A stretch of 64,000 bases of DNA. Source: Dryas octopetala (taxonomy: Eukaryota > Streptophyta > Magnoliopsida > Rosales > Rosaceae). The notes under the pieces were generated by a model. The model was not told the origin of the DNA, made no database searches, and was given only the letters and a program-made list of their open reading frames with translations. The position numbers were made by a program, and so were the translations under genes. The stretch is from the NCBI GenBank assembly GCA_963921425.1, contig OY992837.1, forward strand, positions 20,600,630 to 20,664,629, in the 5' to 3' direction. This document shows positions 28,216 through 40,139 of this stretch, one piece after another (within the stretch, counting starts at the first letter, position 1; every line of letters starts with the position of its first letter).

Positions 28216-31187
28216 ACCCATGTATTTTATCTCCAAAAAGGCTTTAAATTACTTGTAATTGTGTAAATGTCCAACGTAAGAGTAAATAAAAACATTCAAT
28301 TTAAATGTCCCTTAATGTTCAAAGTAATGATCTTGTGGTTATTAGGGTTTAGGGTTTCAGAAATTCTAATTGTTGAATTTGTTTTTGTTCTAATTAATAG
28401 TCTGACCTTAAAAATCATAATCTAAAATGTTTGACATTTCTCCACTTCTAATTTCACAGGGAATCATAGTTTCCGAACATCGTTGCTTCATAAAATGAAT
28501 AAGGAAGCAGTTAGGAAATAAATGGTTAATTAAAGAAATTAGTCCACATGCAAATGAGCATGTTAAGGATAGATGACCAAAATTGAAATAAAAGAAAACT
28601 ACTTATAATTATAAAAACCAAAGTCCAACCATGAGGTAATATTCAATAGTTGTATAATATACAAAATTTGCACATGCATGCGATGTTGCAAGTGCTACCT
28701 CTTAAATTTATAAGGTACATTCCCATTTTTTTTATAGGGTCTATGCTGGCCTAGTAATCTTTTGTTTATGTCGACTTTCTTTTCCACATAAGCTTCTTAG
28801 CTATACTTTTCTTTCTTTGTTTTCGATCTGCATCATCTTTGAGATTACAAGTCTCCACGTTCATCTTTTTTCTGCATTAGTCTTATTATTAATTTATAAC
28901 TTGGTATAATTTAGCCCAATGATTCACAAAGCCGTACATATCCCAATAATTAATTGATACCTCGTTTGTTCATCATTCAAGACATTCTCTTTTCTTTGGT
29001 ATAATGATGCTTATAAAGTCTAGAGTCATAATGATAATCCAATAATTAACGTGCCAACAGCTTGCACTATTGATAATTATAGACCGGAGGCTTGTAGCTC
29101 TAGTATTTTAAAGTACTTACCCTCGCAGCAAAGTCCCGAGAAAAAGAAAAAAAAAAAGAAATTAAAAAAGACAACCTATTTTCTTGCATATAATGCATCA
29201 CAATTTCATCTTATTGGGCCCAAATCATTCTTGCAGAATAAGTATGCATTCGTGGTCTGCAATACACATGCTTGATGTTCATACAAGTTATATATCTTCT
29301 AAGTAGCTGCAAAATTTGATTGGTTTTCACAGTTTCACTCTAGGAAATGCTTGGTGTCTGAAATAGGACAATAAAATAATCTACATCAATAGATCATCAA
29401 CAATTTATGCAGCCGGACAGAACCTGATAGGGGTTTGTCGGCTGCAAATTTTCTATTGGATCTTGCTTGTGCTTTGCTTAGAGGAGATTGAGTTGTATTC
29501 GTTCATATCTATCTCAGTGTTGGTCACATGACTCATTGGTTGATTAGGTCAATAATGCATTGCTGGTGGGTCCTTATGCAGTGATGGGAACATAGTAGGC
29601 AGGGTCTTGCTTATTCAGCACCAATAATTTTCTCTTATATTTACAAAAGCCAAAGGGAAATTCAACTGAATAAAGCACTTTTCCACCCATATTTTTTTTA
29701 TAACTCTTTTTGTACATGAAAAGTTAGAAATACCCTTGATATATACCAAATTAAATCTGACCTTTTTTTTTTGTCTCTCATTTTCTTATCAAGATTTGTT
29801 TTTATTTGTGTTGCAACATTATTGGTTTGCAGGGCTAAAGAAGATAAAGACAAAAAAAGGAAGAAAAAGAAGAGAAAATATGGGAGTGTTTAAAAAATGA
29901 ACCTACCGAACAATTCACAAGTGTTTCAAATATGAGGGTCTTTGATAAAGCATGGCATCTACCAAACAATTCACAAGTACTGGGAACCCTCCCACCAAAT
30001 ACACATATGAAACAAACATTTTCTGACTCATTTGGTGGGAGTGTTTCAAAAATTCTAAACTAATTTGGTGGTTGGCTATCGAATACTATCATCGTATTCG
30101 ACATACCAGTACCAAACGAACCTCTTTGATATGAATACTCATAAACCTTATTTACCCACAAAATACTCAAATTATTGCTTTAAAACTCATACAAAAATAT
30201 CATATTTATCAAAGACTGAAAAATCAATCCAAAAAACTTAAAAAAATGTGTTTGATTTATCTTATTGATGAAAGAAAGGAAATAAGTGGGGCTGCCACTG
30301 TTTATTTGAATTAGATGTAAGGTTGATTGGCCGGTGGTGGCAGTGGGTGGTTGCACCGGCAGGGAGGGCTAGCCTTGGCCACGGGGATGGTGGCGGCAAG
30401 TCCTCGTTGCATTGGGCACAGATGGGCTTGATCGTTTGTAGCTTGCTTTTTCGGTGGGAAGGGTTTGGGTTTGGTTGTAGAAGTTGGGTATATGATGATT
30501 TGGGTATTTGGGTATTGGTGTGAGAGTGATTTTGGGTATAGGAGTGAGAGTGATGGTAGGTAAGGAGATAATTCTAATGTTAGTGTAGGTTTTACTAACA
30601 TAAGAGTATAATAGGAAATTGGGTTGGGTATAATGAAAAAATGAAAAAAAAATAAAGTAAATGTTGGGTGTAGTGAGAATGTTTGGTATGAATAGAATTT
30701 TCTTTTGTAAATTTAAGGTGATCAATGTCCAATTTCAGACAACTAACCAAAAAAAAAAATGCAGTTTTAGACAATGTACTGCTCGCCACTCTCAAGAGGT
30801 GGTTCTTTTTCTCTCTCTCACAGTCAAATTGTTGATGTACTTTCATGCTGATAAATAATATGTTGGTATTTTGTTCATTTTAACTCGTGATCTCTTTGCT
30901 TTTACCCTTTTTACATATCAATATTGTTATCCATCGAGATTTAGATTATCCATCCACCTAGTCATTGGAGGAGACCACGCCCACCATCACAATAAGAGCG
31001 TCTCGTAGTGAAGGAAACTATGGGTTTCAATAAACTAAGTGGGAAGCATGATATTCAAAATTTCAAATAATTTCATTAAGTCATAGGTTCTAAGTAGGTT
31101 GAATATGGAAGTCGGCACCTTTATAGAGTGAAATAAAACCATTCCCTTCAAGATTACCTCTCTTGGAGTTGGAATCCAAGTTACAAC
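28216..31187. other. Downstream flank of OTP70 and intergenic DNA
   Basis: The first 200 bp are shared with the second OTP70 copy (to about 28425), so that stretch was duplicated with the gene. The rest is AT-rich with a few low-complexity frames. The GGGTTTGGGTTTGG and GGTATTTGGGTATTGG words around 30460-30560 generate frames on both strands without conserved motifs. No gene, RNA or clear element boundary is supported. Confidence 0.4.
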
Positions 31188-31870
31188 TTGTGACACCTTG
31201 AAAATTTTTCGAGATCTAATTTGAAGTTATTTTTGGGTGATTTATAAAATTTCCTTTAATTATTCGAATTTTTTGGTGATTTATTAGAAATTATTCCCTT
31301 GTGTTTTTTTGGGTCAAATGGTCAAAGTGGGACCATGGTTAGAAAATACTTGTCAATATGAATCCAATGAAATTTAGTTTGTGTTGATTGAAGTTTGGGA
31401 GAAAAGTTATGATTTTTCCAAAATTGATAAATATTATTTTGATTGTTCGAAATTAATTTTGAAAAGTTAAAACTTCTAGAGAAATTTATGGAAGTCAAAA
31501 TATTATTTTGTGGTCATAGATAAATAGTCCTAAGTGAGATGAATTAGTAGGATTTTTCAGGAAATTTTTCAGACTCCTAAGCTCTTTTTAATGAATTTTT
31601 TAAGTTTGGAGAAATTTAAAAATTAGGAAAATAGGAATTGCTGATGTGGCAGCTGGCAAGGTGCTGACAGCGCCCATGTGGTGCGACATGATTCGTCGTG
31701 CATGCTCACAAAGCGCCTATGTAGCGCGTACGCCAACAACAACTAGCGCATTTAATCACAGTTGTTGGATCTCGCATTGGACGTGTGTCACGCAATTGGA
31801 CGCAGGTGCAAGTAGTAACATTAAGACGCATCACACCAGATCAGGCGAGGTTTAATTGAGTTCATTAATC
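31188..31870 (+). mobile_element. LTR-like fragment starting TGTGACACC
   Basis: TGTGACACCTTGAAAATTTT at 31188 resembles the terminal sequence of the LTR-like repeats at 52504 and (inverted) 54759 (TGTAACACCCTGAATTTTCG). The following approximately 600 bp have the same style (GGTCAAAGTGGGACCATGG, GGCAGCTGGCAAGGTGCTGA). No internal coding region or matching partner LTR is recognised, so this is a fragment. Confidence 0.4.
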
Positions 31871-33086
31871 TTGTTTTAATTGTGGTTGTTCGTTCCCTTA
31901 TATGGAAGATCCTGTCTTCTTTGCCAGAGAACATGTTAAAATACGACTACTTGAAGTTCCTTAGATATTCATGATCCAAAACCGATGCCGTGAACGGCAA
32001 AGTGTATGCCGACCTTCGGCGTCTGCCGTGATCCCCCATATATTCCTGAAGGAGATTCTCTACGGTGGCTATGGTAACTGGCTGGCTGTGCTAAATTGCT
32101 TCCTCTTCAGCATTCCTAAACATCCCTCTTAGCGCCTGCCTTGGACCTCTGTTGAGATTTGCATCGTTGTCGTTTACAGCACAATTCCTATTATTTCTCG
32201 CATACGGCTCAATGTACCTCGGCTGTTACACCGGTTGTGGAGTGACTAGCTCAAGTGGTGGTGGGCGGATTGCAATCCTTTGTTCATTAACCTCGACTGC
32301 AGGTTGTTGTGCGGCGTGATCCACTCTATTGTTCAGTCGGACTTGATTCGGTACTTAGTTTCCCAAATTTTGAGCCGGTATCATTGCTCGCATGATCTCA
32401 CCCAAACGATATATGCTTGCCGTCAGAGTCGCGTTGTCTCCTTAATTGGATAAACTCGGCCAAACGATTCATGGTTGTAATTGGGTTAGTTAGTTATACC
32501 CCCTCCAGGCCGTTGTTAATGCCACAAATTTCTTCTACTATGCCGCGTTGCATGTCAGTCATTGATCGCTCCAGGACCCTCATTCTGCCCTGGATGCTTC
32601 GTATTTTGACGGATATGCCAGCAGTTGCTTGCATCTCGGCCGCGTGTTGTTGTTCAACCGTTGTTGGGTTTTCACCTAAAGGAAAATCGCTCTCAGCCAT
32701 GATAGCCTTTAGTTCCTCGGCGGTCACCCCTCGCCTAACGATTTCGTCAAGAAACTTCTCGATCGTCTTATGGAACAATCTTGTCACAGTCATACACCAA
32801 ATGTTGTATCCCACCGAGCGTGCCAAATTATGTTACCTCTAAAATTCATGGCGAGCTTGGCCGAAATTCTAACTAGAACACTAGTAGTCCTTGATTGTGT
32901 TTACGGGTGTGCCACTGCACGACCAAAATGGCCGGTCTACAAAATGTGTTGTGCTTGATTGATTGTATGATTTGCGCTGAATTCTAACTTCTAACCTAAC
33001 GATTGTGCGGCAAGTAAGGAACAACTACCTTGCCTAGGTTCTTCTTGCCTTGATCCTCAAGGACTTTTAATTGCTTGTTGTGACTA
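31871..33086 (-). mobile_element. Minus-strand LTR-retroelement remnant
   Basis: On the minus strand the motif TTTGGCACGCTCGGTGGG (32827 down to 32810) corresponds to the leader just inside the 5' LTR of some plant Gypsy-type elements. A frame of about 110 codons follows at once (32826 down to 32494; TVTRLFHKTIEKFLDEIVRR, VERSM-like heptads). It resembles the N-terminal coiled-coil part of a gag polyprotein. The sequence at 32828-33086 would be the 5' LTR and is cut at 33087 by the start of the second OTP70 copy. No pol region is seen. Confidence 0.45.
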
Positions 33087-34606
33087 TAACTGAATAACCA
33101 GTGTTCTTCTAATAGCAAGAGAAACAAGAAGCCAAAACAAAATCACCAAAAGCAAAGCACCAACTATCTCTCTTTCCCAAAATCAACTCCAACCCCACTC
33201 ATTATCAACTGTGAACCCTACACCCAAACCAAACTCCAAGCCCTCGATGCCATCGTCAAGGACCTTGAAGCATCCATTAACAATGGCATAGCTGTTGGCA
33301 CTGAAATCTTTGCTTCCCTTTTAGAAACATGTTACCGCTTAGAAGCCATGAACTACGGTCTTCGAATTCACCGCCTTATCCCCACAAGCCTTTTACGTAG
33401 AAATGTTGGCCTCTTCGACTCTATGCGTCAAGTGGGTATATCGAGGAGGCTCACCATGTGTTCGAACAAATGTCTAAGAGGGACGCGTCGACTTTTGCCT
33501 GGAATTCGCTTATCTCAGGGTACACTGAATTGGGTTTGTATGAGGATGCTATGGCGCTCTACTTTCAAATGGAGGAAGATGGGGTTGAACCAGACCGGCT
33601 CACGTTCCCTCGAGTTTTAAAAGCTTGTGGGGGAATAGGGTTCGTTCAAATTGGCGAGGCTGTTCATCGGCATGTAGCGCGTTTGGGTTTCTTCGACGAT
33701 AGGTTCATCTTGAATGCACTAGTGGACATGTATGCTAAATGTGGTGACATTGTGAAGGCTCGGAAAGTGTTCGATAAAATTGCTAAGCGGGACTCGGTTT
33801 CTTGGAACACCATGCTCACGAGTTATATGCGTCATAGGCCTTTGTTGCAGGCGTTGGACGTCTTTCGCCAGATGTTGCACGAAGGGTGCCAGCCGGACTC
33901 TGTTGCTATATCCACAATTCTTTCTGCCCTGCCATCGTTGGAGCTTGTGGTTCAAATTCATGGATGGGCGATTCGGCATGGAGTTGAGTGGAACTTGTCC
34001 ATTGCCAATTCCTTGATTGCTGTGTATTCCAATCACGGTGAGTTGAGTCAAAGGCGTTGGTTGTTTCGTCATATGCCTGAGGGGGATGTCATAACATGGA
34101 ATACTATGATTTCAGCTCATTCGAAAAACCCCAAAGCTTTGCTCTATTTCGAGCAGATGGAGAGTGCTGGTTTCTCGCCTGACAGTATCACATTCGTGTC
34201 TATATTATCGGCTTGTGCCCATTTGGGTTTGGTGAAGGATGGGGAGAGATTATATTCTGCCATGAAAAATAGATATAGAATTAGCCCAATTATGGAACAT
34301 TATGCTTGCATGGTGAATCTTTACGGAAGAGCAGGTCGAATCAAAGAAGCTTATGGTATCATTGTGGAAGGAATGGAGTTTGAGGCTGGTCCAACTGTGT
34401 GGGGTGCATTGCTTTATGCTTGCTACCTTCATGGAAATGTAGATATTGGAGAGATTGCTGCTGAGAGGCTCTTTGAATTGGAGCCTGATAATGAATACAA
34501 TTTTGAGCTTTTAATGAAGATTTATGGCAATGTGGGTAGAGTGGAGGATGTGGAGAGAGTAAGAGTGATGATGGTGGATAGGGGATTGGACAGTTTGGAC
34601 TCATAG
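33087..34606 (+). pseudogene. Second, broken copy of OTP70
   Basis: Homology to the intact gene begins at about 33087 (GAATAACCAGTG), about 45 bp inside the intact coding sequence, so the original ATG is missing. A net 13-bp deletion after GAAATGTTGG (about 33410) shifts the frame. The upstream frame then reads nonsense (LFDSMRQVGISRR). The second half stays open, from an internal methionine at 33458 to the normal stop, with only seven amino-acid differences from the intact copy over about 380 residues. Homology continues past the stop to about 34815. A truncated protein lacking the transit peptide and first repeats might be made if transcribed, but no promoter is carried along. Recent duplication is the likely cause. 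Confidence 0.85.
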
Positions 34607-34826
34607 ACCCATGTATTTTATCTCCAAAAAGGCTTTAAATTACTTGTAATTGTGTAAATGTCCAACGTAAGAGTAATAAAAACATTCAATTTAAATGTCC
34701 CTTAATGTTCAAAGTAATGATCTTGTGGTTATTATGGTTTAGGGTTTCAGAAATTCTAATTGTTGAATTTGTTTTTGTTCTAATTAATAGTCTGACCTTA
34801 AAAATCATATCTACAAAAGGGACATG

Positions 34827-34852
34827 CAAGATGAGATCCGAAGAACATATCT
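34827..34852 (+). repeat. Right copy of the 26-bp duplication
   Basis: Identical to 22184-22209. Just before it, 34807-34826 ends ATATCTACAAAAGGGACATG, which mimics the hAT sequence just after it (ATATCTCCAAAAGGGACC). This looks like template-switch filler at the repair junction. Confidence 0.85.
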
Positions 34853-36299
34853 CCAAAAGGGACCTTGTCAACCTAGAGGTCATATAGTCCCACAAACTAA
34901 TCAATCGGGAATTGATCAACGCTTCATTACCCAAGGTTTGATGAGTTTGATTGGTTGGAGTATAATTAATCTAAAGATGCTGCATTTTGCCTTTATTGCT
35001 ATCTATTTAAATTCAATTTTGAACAAGCAGGTAGTAACGTCTTTACTGGGGTAGGCTTCAGGAATTGGAAGAAGGGGAGAGAAAAGTTTAGCACGCATGT
35101 TGGGCCGGTTGGCAATGTTCACAATTGATATAGAGAAGCTGTTATGAATCTAATAAACCAAAATTCACATATTGAAACAGTTGTGCAAAAACAGTCAGAC
35201 AAAGCTCGTATTGCTTATCGCACTTGCTTGAATGCATCAATTGATTGAACAAAGTTTTTGTTGCGACAAAAACTTTCTTTTCATGGGAATGATGAAAGTG
35301 CCACTTCAAGAAATAAGGGAAATTATTTGGAGCTTTTGCAATTTCTTGCATATCATGATAAGAAAGTTAAGGCCGTTGTGTTGGAAAATGCCCTAGGGAA
35401 TCTTAAGTTAGCAGCTCCTTCAATTCAAAAAGATCTTGTTAATGCATGTGCCATAGAAACCATTGGGATTATCATGAATGATATGAAAGATCGATCGACT
35501 TTTTCTATATTGGTGGATGATTCACGTGATATTTCAATAAAGGAGCAAATGGCTATGGTGTTGCGTTATGGGGACGACAAAGGGCAAGTAATTGAAAGGT
35601 TTGTGGGGGTCCGACATGTTGCCGAAACCACTTCTAGTGCACTAAAGGATGCCATTGATGCATTCTTTTCTTTCAACAAATTGAGCTTTTCCAAGCTACG
35701 AGGGCAAGGTTATAATGGAGCTAGTAATATGAGAAGTGAGTTCAATGGCCTTAAAACAAAGATTTTGAGAGAAAAACCTTGTACATTTTATGTTCATTGC
35801 TTTGCTCATCAACTTCAACTAGATCTTGTTGTTGTTGCAAAGAAAAATGCCGACATTGCCACTTTTTTCACATCTTGTAATAGTGTGGTTAATATTATTG
35901 GAGCATCTTGTAAGCGTTGTGATGCATTGAGATAGCAACTCCAAAAAGAGCTTATGGAAGTCTTTGAAAATGATTTTCTTCAAACGGGTCGAGGCTTAAA
36001 TCAAGAATCTAGTTTCAAACGTGCTGGTGATACACGTTGGAACTCCCATTATGGTACGTTGATTAGTTTGATTTTCATGTTTGCATCGGTTGTGAAGGTG
36101 TTTGAATAGATTGTTGATAATCGCTACAATGATAGTGTGGGTGAAGCAAATAGATTATTGAGAGAAATACTATCTTTTCAATTTATGTTTCACCTATTTT
36201 TAATGAGATCTATATTGAAATCACAAATGCTTTGTCAAAAGCATTACAAAAGAAAGATCAAGAGATTGTGAGTACAATGGATTTAGTCAAAGCATGTAA
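34827..36299 (+). pseudogene. hAT transposase, central piece
   Basis: Resumes at DEIRRTYLQKGPCQP. After a frameshift around 34940 it continues with DAAFCLYCYLFKF, VFTGVGFRNWKKGREKF and then the best-preserved frame (35258-35935). That frame holds the RNase-H-like core: FSILVDDSRDIS (first catalytic Asp region) and LRGQGYNGASNM. In active relatives the latter is usually GQGYDGASNM, so the second catalytic Asp appears changed to Asn. Stops occur at about 35139, 35248, 35933 and 36107. The piece ends at 36299, where the CACTA element begins in a TAA target. Confidence 0.8.
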
Positions 36300-36317
36300 C
36301 ACTACAAGAAAAACATA

Positions 36318-36725
36318 TTTGGGCGACGAAACTTTGGGCGACGAACATATATTCGTCGCCCAAAGCAATTTGGGGCGACGAACAAGAACATTTGTCGCTC
36401 AATGTCATAAAGGTTTGGGCGACGAACGCCCAAAAGAGGTTTGGGCGACGAATAACACGTTCCTCGCCGAAAGTAACTTTGGGCGACGAACTCATCTCGT
36501 CGCCTAAACATACGCGACAAACAATTAATTGAGAAATACATTGGGCGAGGAATATACATGTCCGTCGCCCAAAGTGTCTTTGGGCGAGGAAAACGTAAAT
36601 TTGTCGCCCAAACATACTTTGGGTGACAAAATATTTCGTCGCCCAAACTCATTTTTGGGCGAGGAATATACATATTCCTCGCCCAAAGACTCTTTGGGTG
36701 AGGAATTTGTTCGTCGCCCAAAGGG
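36318..36725. repeat. CACTA 5' subterminal array of TTTGGGCGACGAA motifs
   Basis: About twenty copies of TTTGGGCGACGAA or its complement TTCGTCGCCCAAA (variants GGGCGAGGAA, GGGTGACAAA), in both orientations with 15-30 bp spacing. In En/Spm elements such subterminal repeats bind the element-encoded TNPA-type protein. Frames called across this array on both strands (SLGDE, FVAQ words) are repeat artefacts. Confidence 0.9.
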
Positions 36726-36764
36726 TCATTCCCTTTCTTTTTTTTTTTGGTACAATTATATGTA

Positions 36765-38530
36765 TGTTAATCATACAATGCGATCGTGTTTCCAACGATC
36801 CGAACCGTTCAATTTTTAATTCTTCATTGAAAGATCAGCATTGCAAAAAATTAGGATTATTGGAGATGTAAAAGTTATGTAACGGTGCTCAAATGTATGA
36901 ACGATCAAGAAATTGCTAATACTAATCAATGGAGTAGATGAATTCCGATTTGGGCGATTTTTTGCAGGAATGATGTTTGAGTATAAACGAATAAAATAAA
37001 CGGCTCCGATCGTTGAAATTACAGTATAGTCTTCACAATTCTTGAATCGACAAAGTTTCAATGAAAAAATGTAGTAGATCACTTTTGTATTGTGTTTTTA
37101 ACGATCCGAACCAATCATTCCTTAGTGCCCCACTCAAAGATCATCCATGCAAAAAATTATCTCAATTGGAGATGTAGAAGTTAGGTTTAACATTTAGGAT
37201 GTATGAATGATCTTGATTCTTATAATAATAATCGAACGGGTTGATGAATTCCGATTGAGCCGATTTTTTCCAGGGTTGATCTTTGAGTATGAACATATAT
37301 GATGAATGGCTCTGATTGTGATAATCACGTTGTGGTCTTCACAATTATTGAAGCTACAAGGTTTTAACGAAAGAGTTAATATAATTTTATTCTTCAAGTG
37401 CAAAAACCGTTCATGTATATATACAACCTCATTTATTAGTTTCTCACTCAAATATTAATCTTGCAGAAAATTAGGTCAATTGGAGATGTAAATATTTGGT
37501 ATCAGAGCTCGAATGTAGGAATGATTGTTTTGTAATAATGGTTTGAGCGAGGAACTTCACATTTCGTCGCCCAAAGTGGTTTTGGGCGACGAATTGTGAA
37601 GTTCCTCGCCCAAGATAACTTTGGGCGACGAAATTTGTAGTTCCTCGCCCAAAGTAAGAATACTTTTTTGTTTACAATTTTATATATGTAATAGCATACG
37701 ATACGATTGTATTTTCAAAGATCATAACCATTCATTTTTTAATTCCCCACTCAAGGATCATCCATGCAAAAAATTAGCTCAATCAGAGATGTAGAAGTTA
37801 GGTAACGGTGGTTGAACTTATGAACGATTGTAAATTTTCTAATACGAATCGAAGTATGAGATGAATTCCGATTTAGCCGATTTTTTGCAGGGATGATCTT
37901 CCAGTATAAACGAATAGAATGAACGGTTCCGATCGTTGAAATCACATTGTAGTCTTCACAAATTGTTGAATCGCCAAAATTTTTACCCAAAAGTTAATAT
38001 AATTATACTCTTCAAGTGTATTTGTATGTAGAAGATCACTTTTGTATTGTGTTTTTAACTATCCGAACCGATCATTCCTTAGTGCCCCACTCAAAGATCA
38101 TCCATGCAAAAAATTAACTCAATTGGAGATGTAGAAGTTAGGTTTGGCATTTAGGATGTATGAACGATCTTGATTCTTATAATAATAATCAAACGGGTAG
38201 ATGAACTCTGTGAGCCGATTTTTTCCAGGGTTGATCTTTGAGTATGAACATATATAATGAACGACTATGATTGTTGTAATGACGTTATTGTCTTCACAAT
38301 TATTGAATCGACAAGGTTTGCACGAAATAGTTAATAGAATTTTATTATTTAAGTGTAAAATCCACTGATTTATATGTGGAACCTTATATGTCGATTGTGT
38401 TTTTAACGATCTGAACCGTTCATTTATTAGTTTGTCACTCAAAGATCATTCCTCTAAAATATTAGGTCAATTGGAGATCTAGAAGTTTGGTATTGGAGCT
38501 CGAACGTATGAACGATCATGGTTCATAAAA
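36765..38530. repeat. Higher-order repeat: three ~310-bp monomers duplicated as a block
   Basis: Six related monomers start at about 36770, 37085, 37400, 37700, 38035 and 38395. Each has a GATCCGAACCGTTCATT-like word, CACTCAAAGATCATCCATGC, AATTGGAGATGTAGAAGTT and then an inverted half (GAATGAACGGTTCCGATCG, TCTTCACAATT). Monomers 1 and 4, 2 and 5, 3 and 6 are most alike (for example, 2 and 5 share CCTTAGTGCCCCACTCAAAG). The block of three was therefore duplicated with a period of about 930-990 bp. Confidence 0.75.
37553..37655. repeat. Internal GGGCGACGAA array between the repeat blocks
   Basis: Six or so GGGCGACGAA/TTCGTCGCCC motifs lie between the first and second higher-order block, in both orientations. 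Confidence 0.8.
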
Positions 38531-38534
38531 AAAT

Positions 38535-38745
38535 TCAACTTTGGGCGACGAAATGTAGCTATGGGCGACGAACGGTGCGTCGCCCAAATTCTGAAATTAT
38601 GGCGGGATAAAACGGTGCCCTAAAGTCAACGACTTTGGGCGACGAACTTGATTCCGTCGCCCCAAGTATCTTTGGGCGACGAACTTGTTAATTCCTCGCC
38701 TAAAGTTACTTTGGGCGACGAATTCATGTTTGTCGCCCAAAGTCT
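38535..38745. repeat. Second internal GGGCGACGAA array
   Basis: A further group of GGGCGACGAA/TTCGTCGCCC motifs ends the 5' subterminal domain, about 2.4 kb from the element tip. Confidence 0.85.
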
Positions 38746-40139
38746 TTAAGTTTAACCCATTTCTGGGTTCACTTCAGTCACTCTCTCTCACTCACTCCCT
38801 CGCCCTCGCAGCAGTCCCTCCTCCTCCCGCAGCTCTCAGCTCTCACTCCCTCTCAGCGTGCCGGCCACTCCCTCCTAGGGATGGCAACGGGGCGGGTCGG
38901 GGCCGGGGGTGCCACCCCCATCCCCCGCCCCCGAAATTTTTTTCTTCCCCGAATCCGCCCCATTTCCCCGGATACTTAAACGGGGATTCCCCGCCCCCGA
39001 CCCCGCCGGGGAGCCACTCCCCAAACCCGCCCCGAATCCCCAACCTTGCCTTGCAACAAACCCCAATTTGGATGAACCAGTCAAGTTCATACTCATCAAA
39101 TACTCTGTAGCTGCGCCAATTGAACACACAGAAACACTCAACAAATGACCAATCTATCAAATACCCATTTGCAAATATTCCCAGGAAGACCCAAGACAGA
39201 ACTAGTTCAAAACTTTGAGAAATCTAAACTGGGTTTGCTTGAACAATGAAGAAATATAAGAGCTTGAATTCATACACTGTCTTTGAAGCTCATTTTCCAA
39301 GGATTTCATTGTACTGCAACCAAAACACACAAATAAGAAACTAAAACTCCAAGCAGATGAAACACAGAGAGAGAGAGAGAGAGGCAGAGAGATCGAAACA
39401 GAGAGCCCTCAAGATGATGGGCTATGGACGTCTTGATGAGAGGATGGCGAGGGGCGAGCGGCGAACGGCGAATGGCAAACGGCGATGGCGAGCGGCGAAC
39501 GGCGATGGCGAGCAGAGAAGGTGATCGTAGAGAGAGGGAGAAGTGAGAGAAAGAGGGAGGAGAGGGAGAGAAATCGCAGTGAGGGAGAAGAAGGGGAAGA
39601 TTGAAGAGAGAGAGATACAGGCGGCATGATCTATGAATCATGAAGAAAAGTGGAAAAATTGTGTTTAGCCTTTTAGGGTTTGGTTCTTTTAACTAATAAA
39701 TAATAAGATATAAACTAATTAAACATAGATACTATAATTACATACTTTTTTAATATATATATATATATATAAACATATACCAACTAATTAAACATATACT
39801 GATACTATAAATATATTTGTAAATTGTAACTTTATAAACATATAGTATAAACTAATTCAAACTAATCAAATAGGTTTGATACAAATAGGTTATAACTTTA
39901 ATACAAATAGGTTTGATACTAATTTAATAGATAATTGCATATATATCTTTATAATTTATATAATAAATTTCATATAAAAACTAAGGATGATGTTATTGGC
40001 ACTCTAACAAAATCATCATGCACTCCAATTTTCAAAAAATATAAGAGAAAATTTGTACATGTTTAAGTATATGATGACATTTTTGGAGTACTAATAGTGT
40101 TTTCCAAAAACTAATTAAAAATACTTTAAACCCTCTAAA

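Noticed and set aside
30311..30858. Several frames around a GGTTTGGGTTTGG stretch
   Set aside because: Low-complexity sequence read on both strands; no conserved motif or gene structure.
36318..36725. Regularly spaced short repeats that might suggest a CRISPR array
   Set aside because: Motifs occur in both orientations with irregular spacing, lie at transposon ends, and this is plant nuclear DNA.
36232..36871. Several overlapping reading frames on both strands rich in SLGDE, FVAQ and PRPK words
   Set aside because: They are translations of the GGGCGACGAA subterminal array; the words repeat with the DNA motif and there is no independent coding signal.
39306..39641. Ser/Leu/Pro-rich minus-strand frames
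   Set aside because: Derived from GAGAGAGA and GGCGAGCGGCGAACGGCGA low-complexity DNA within the nested element.
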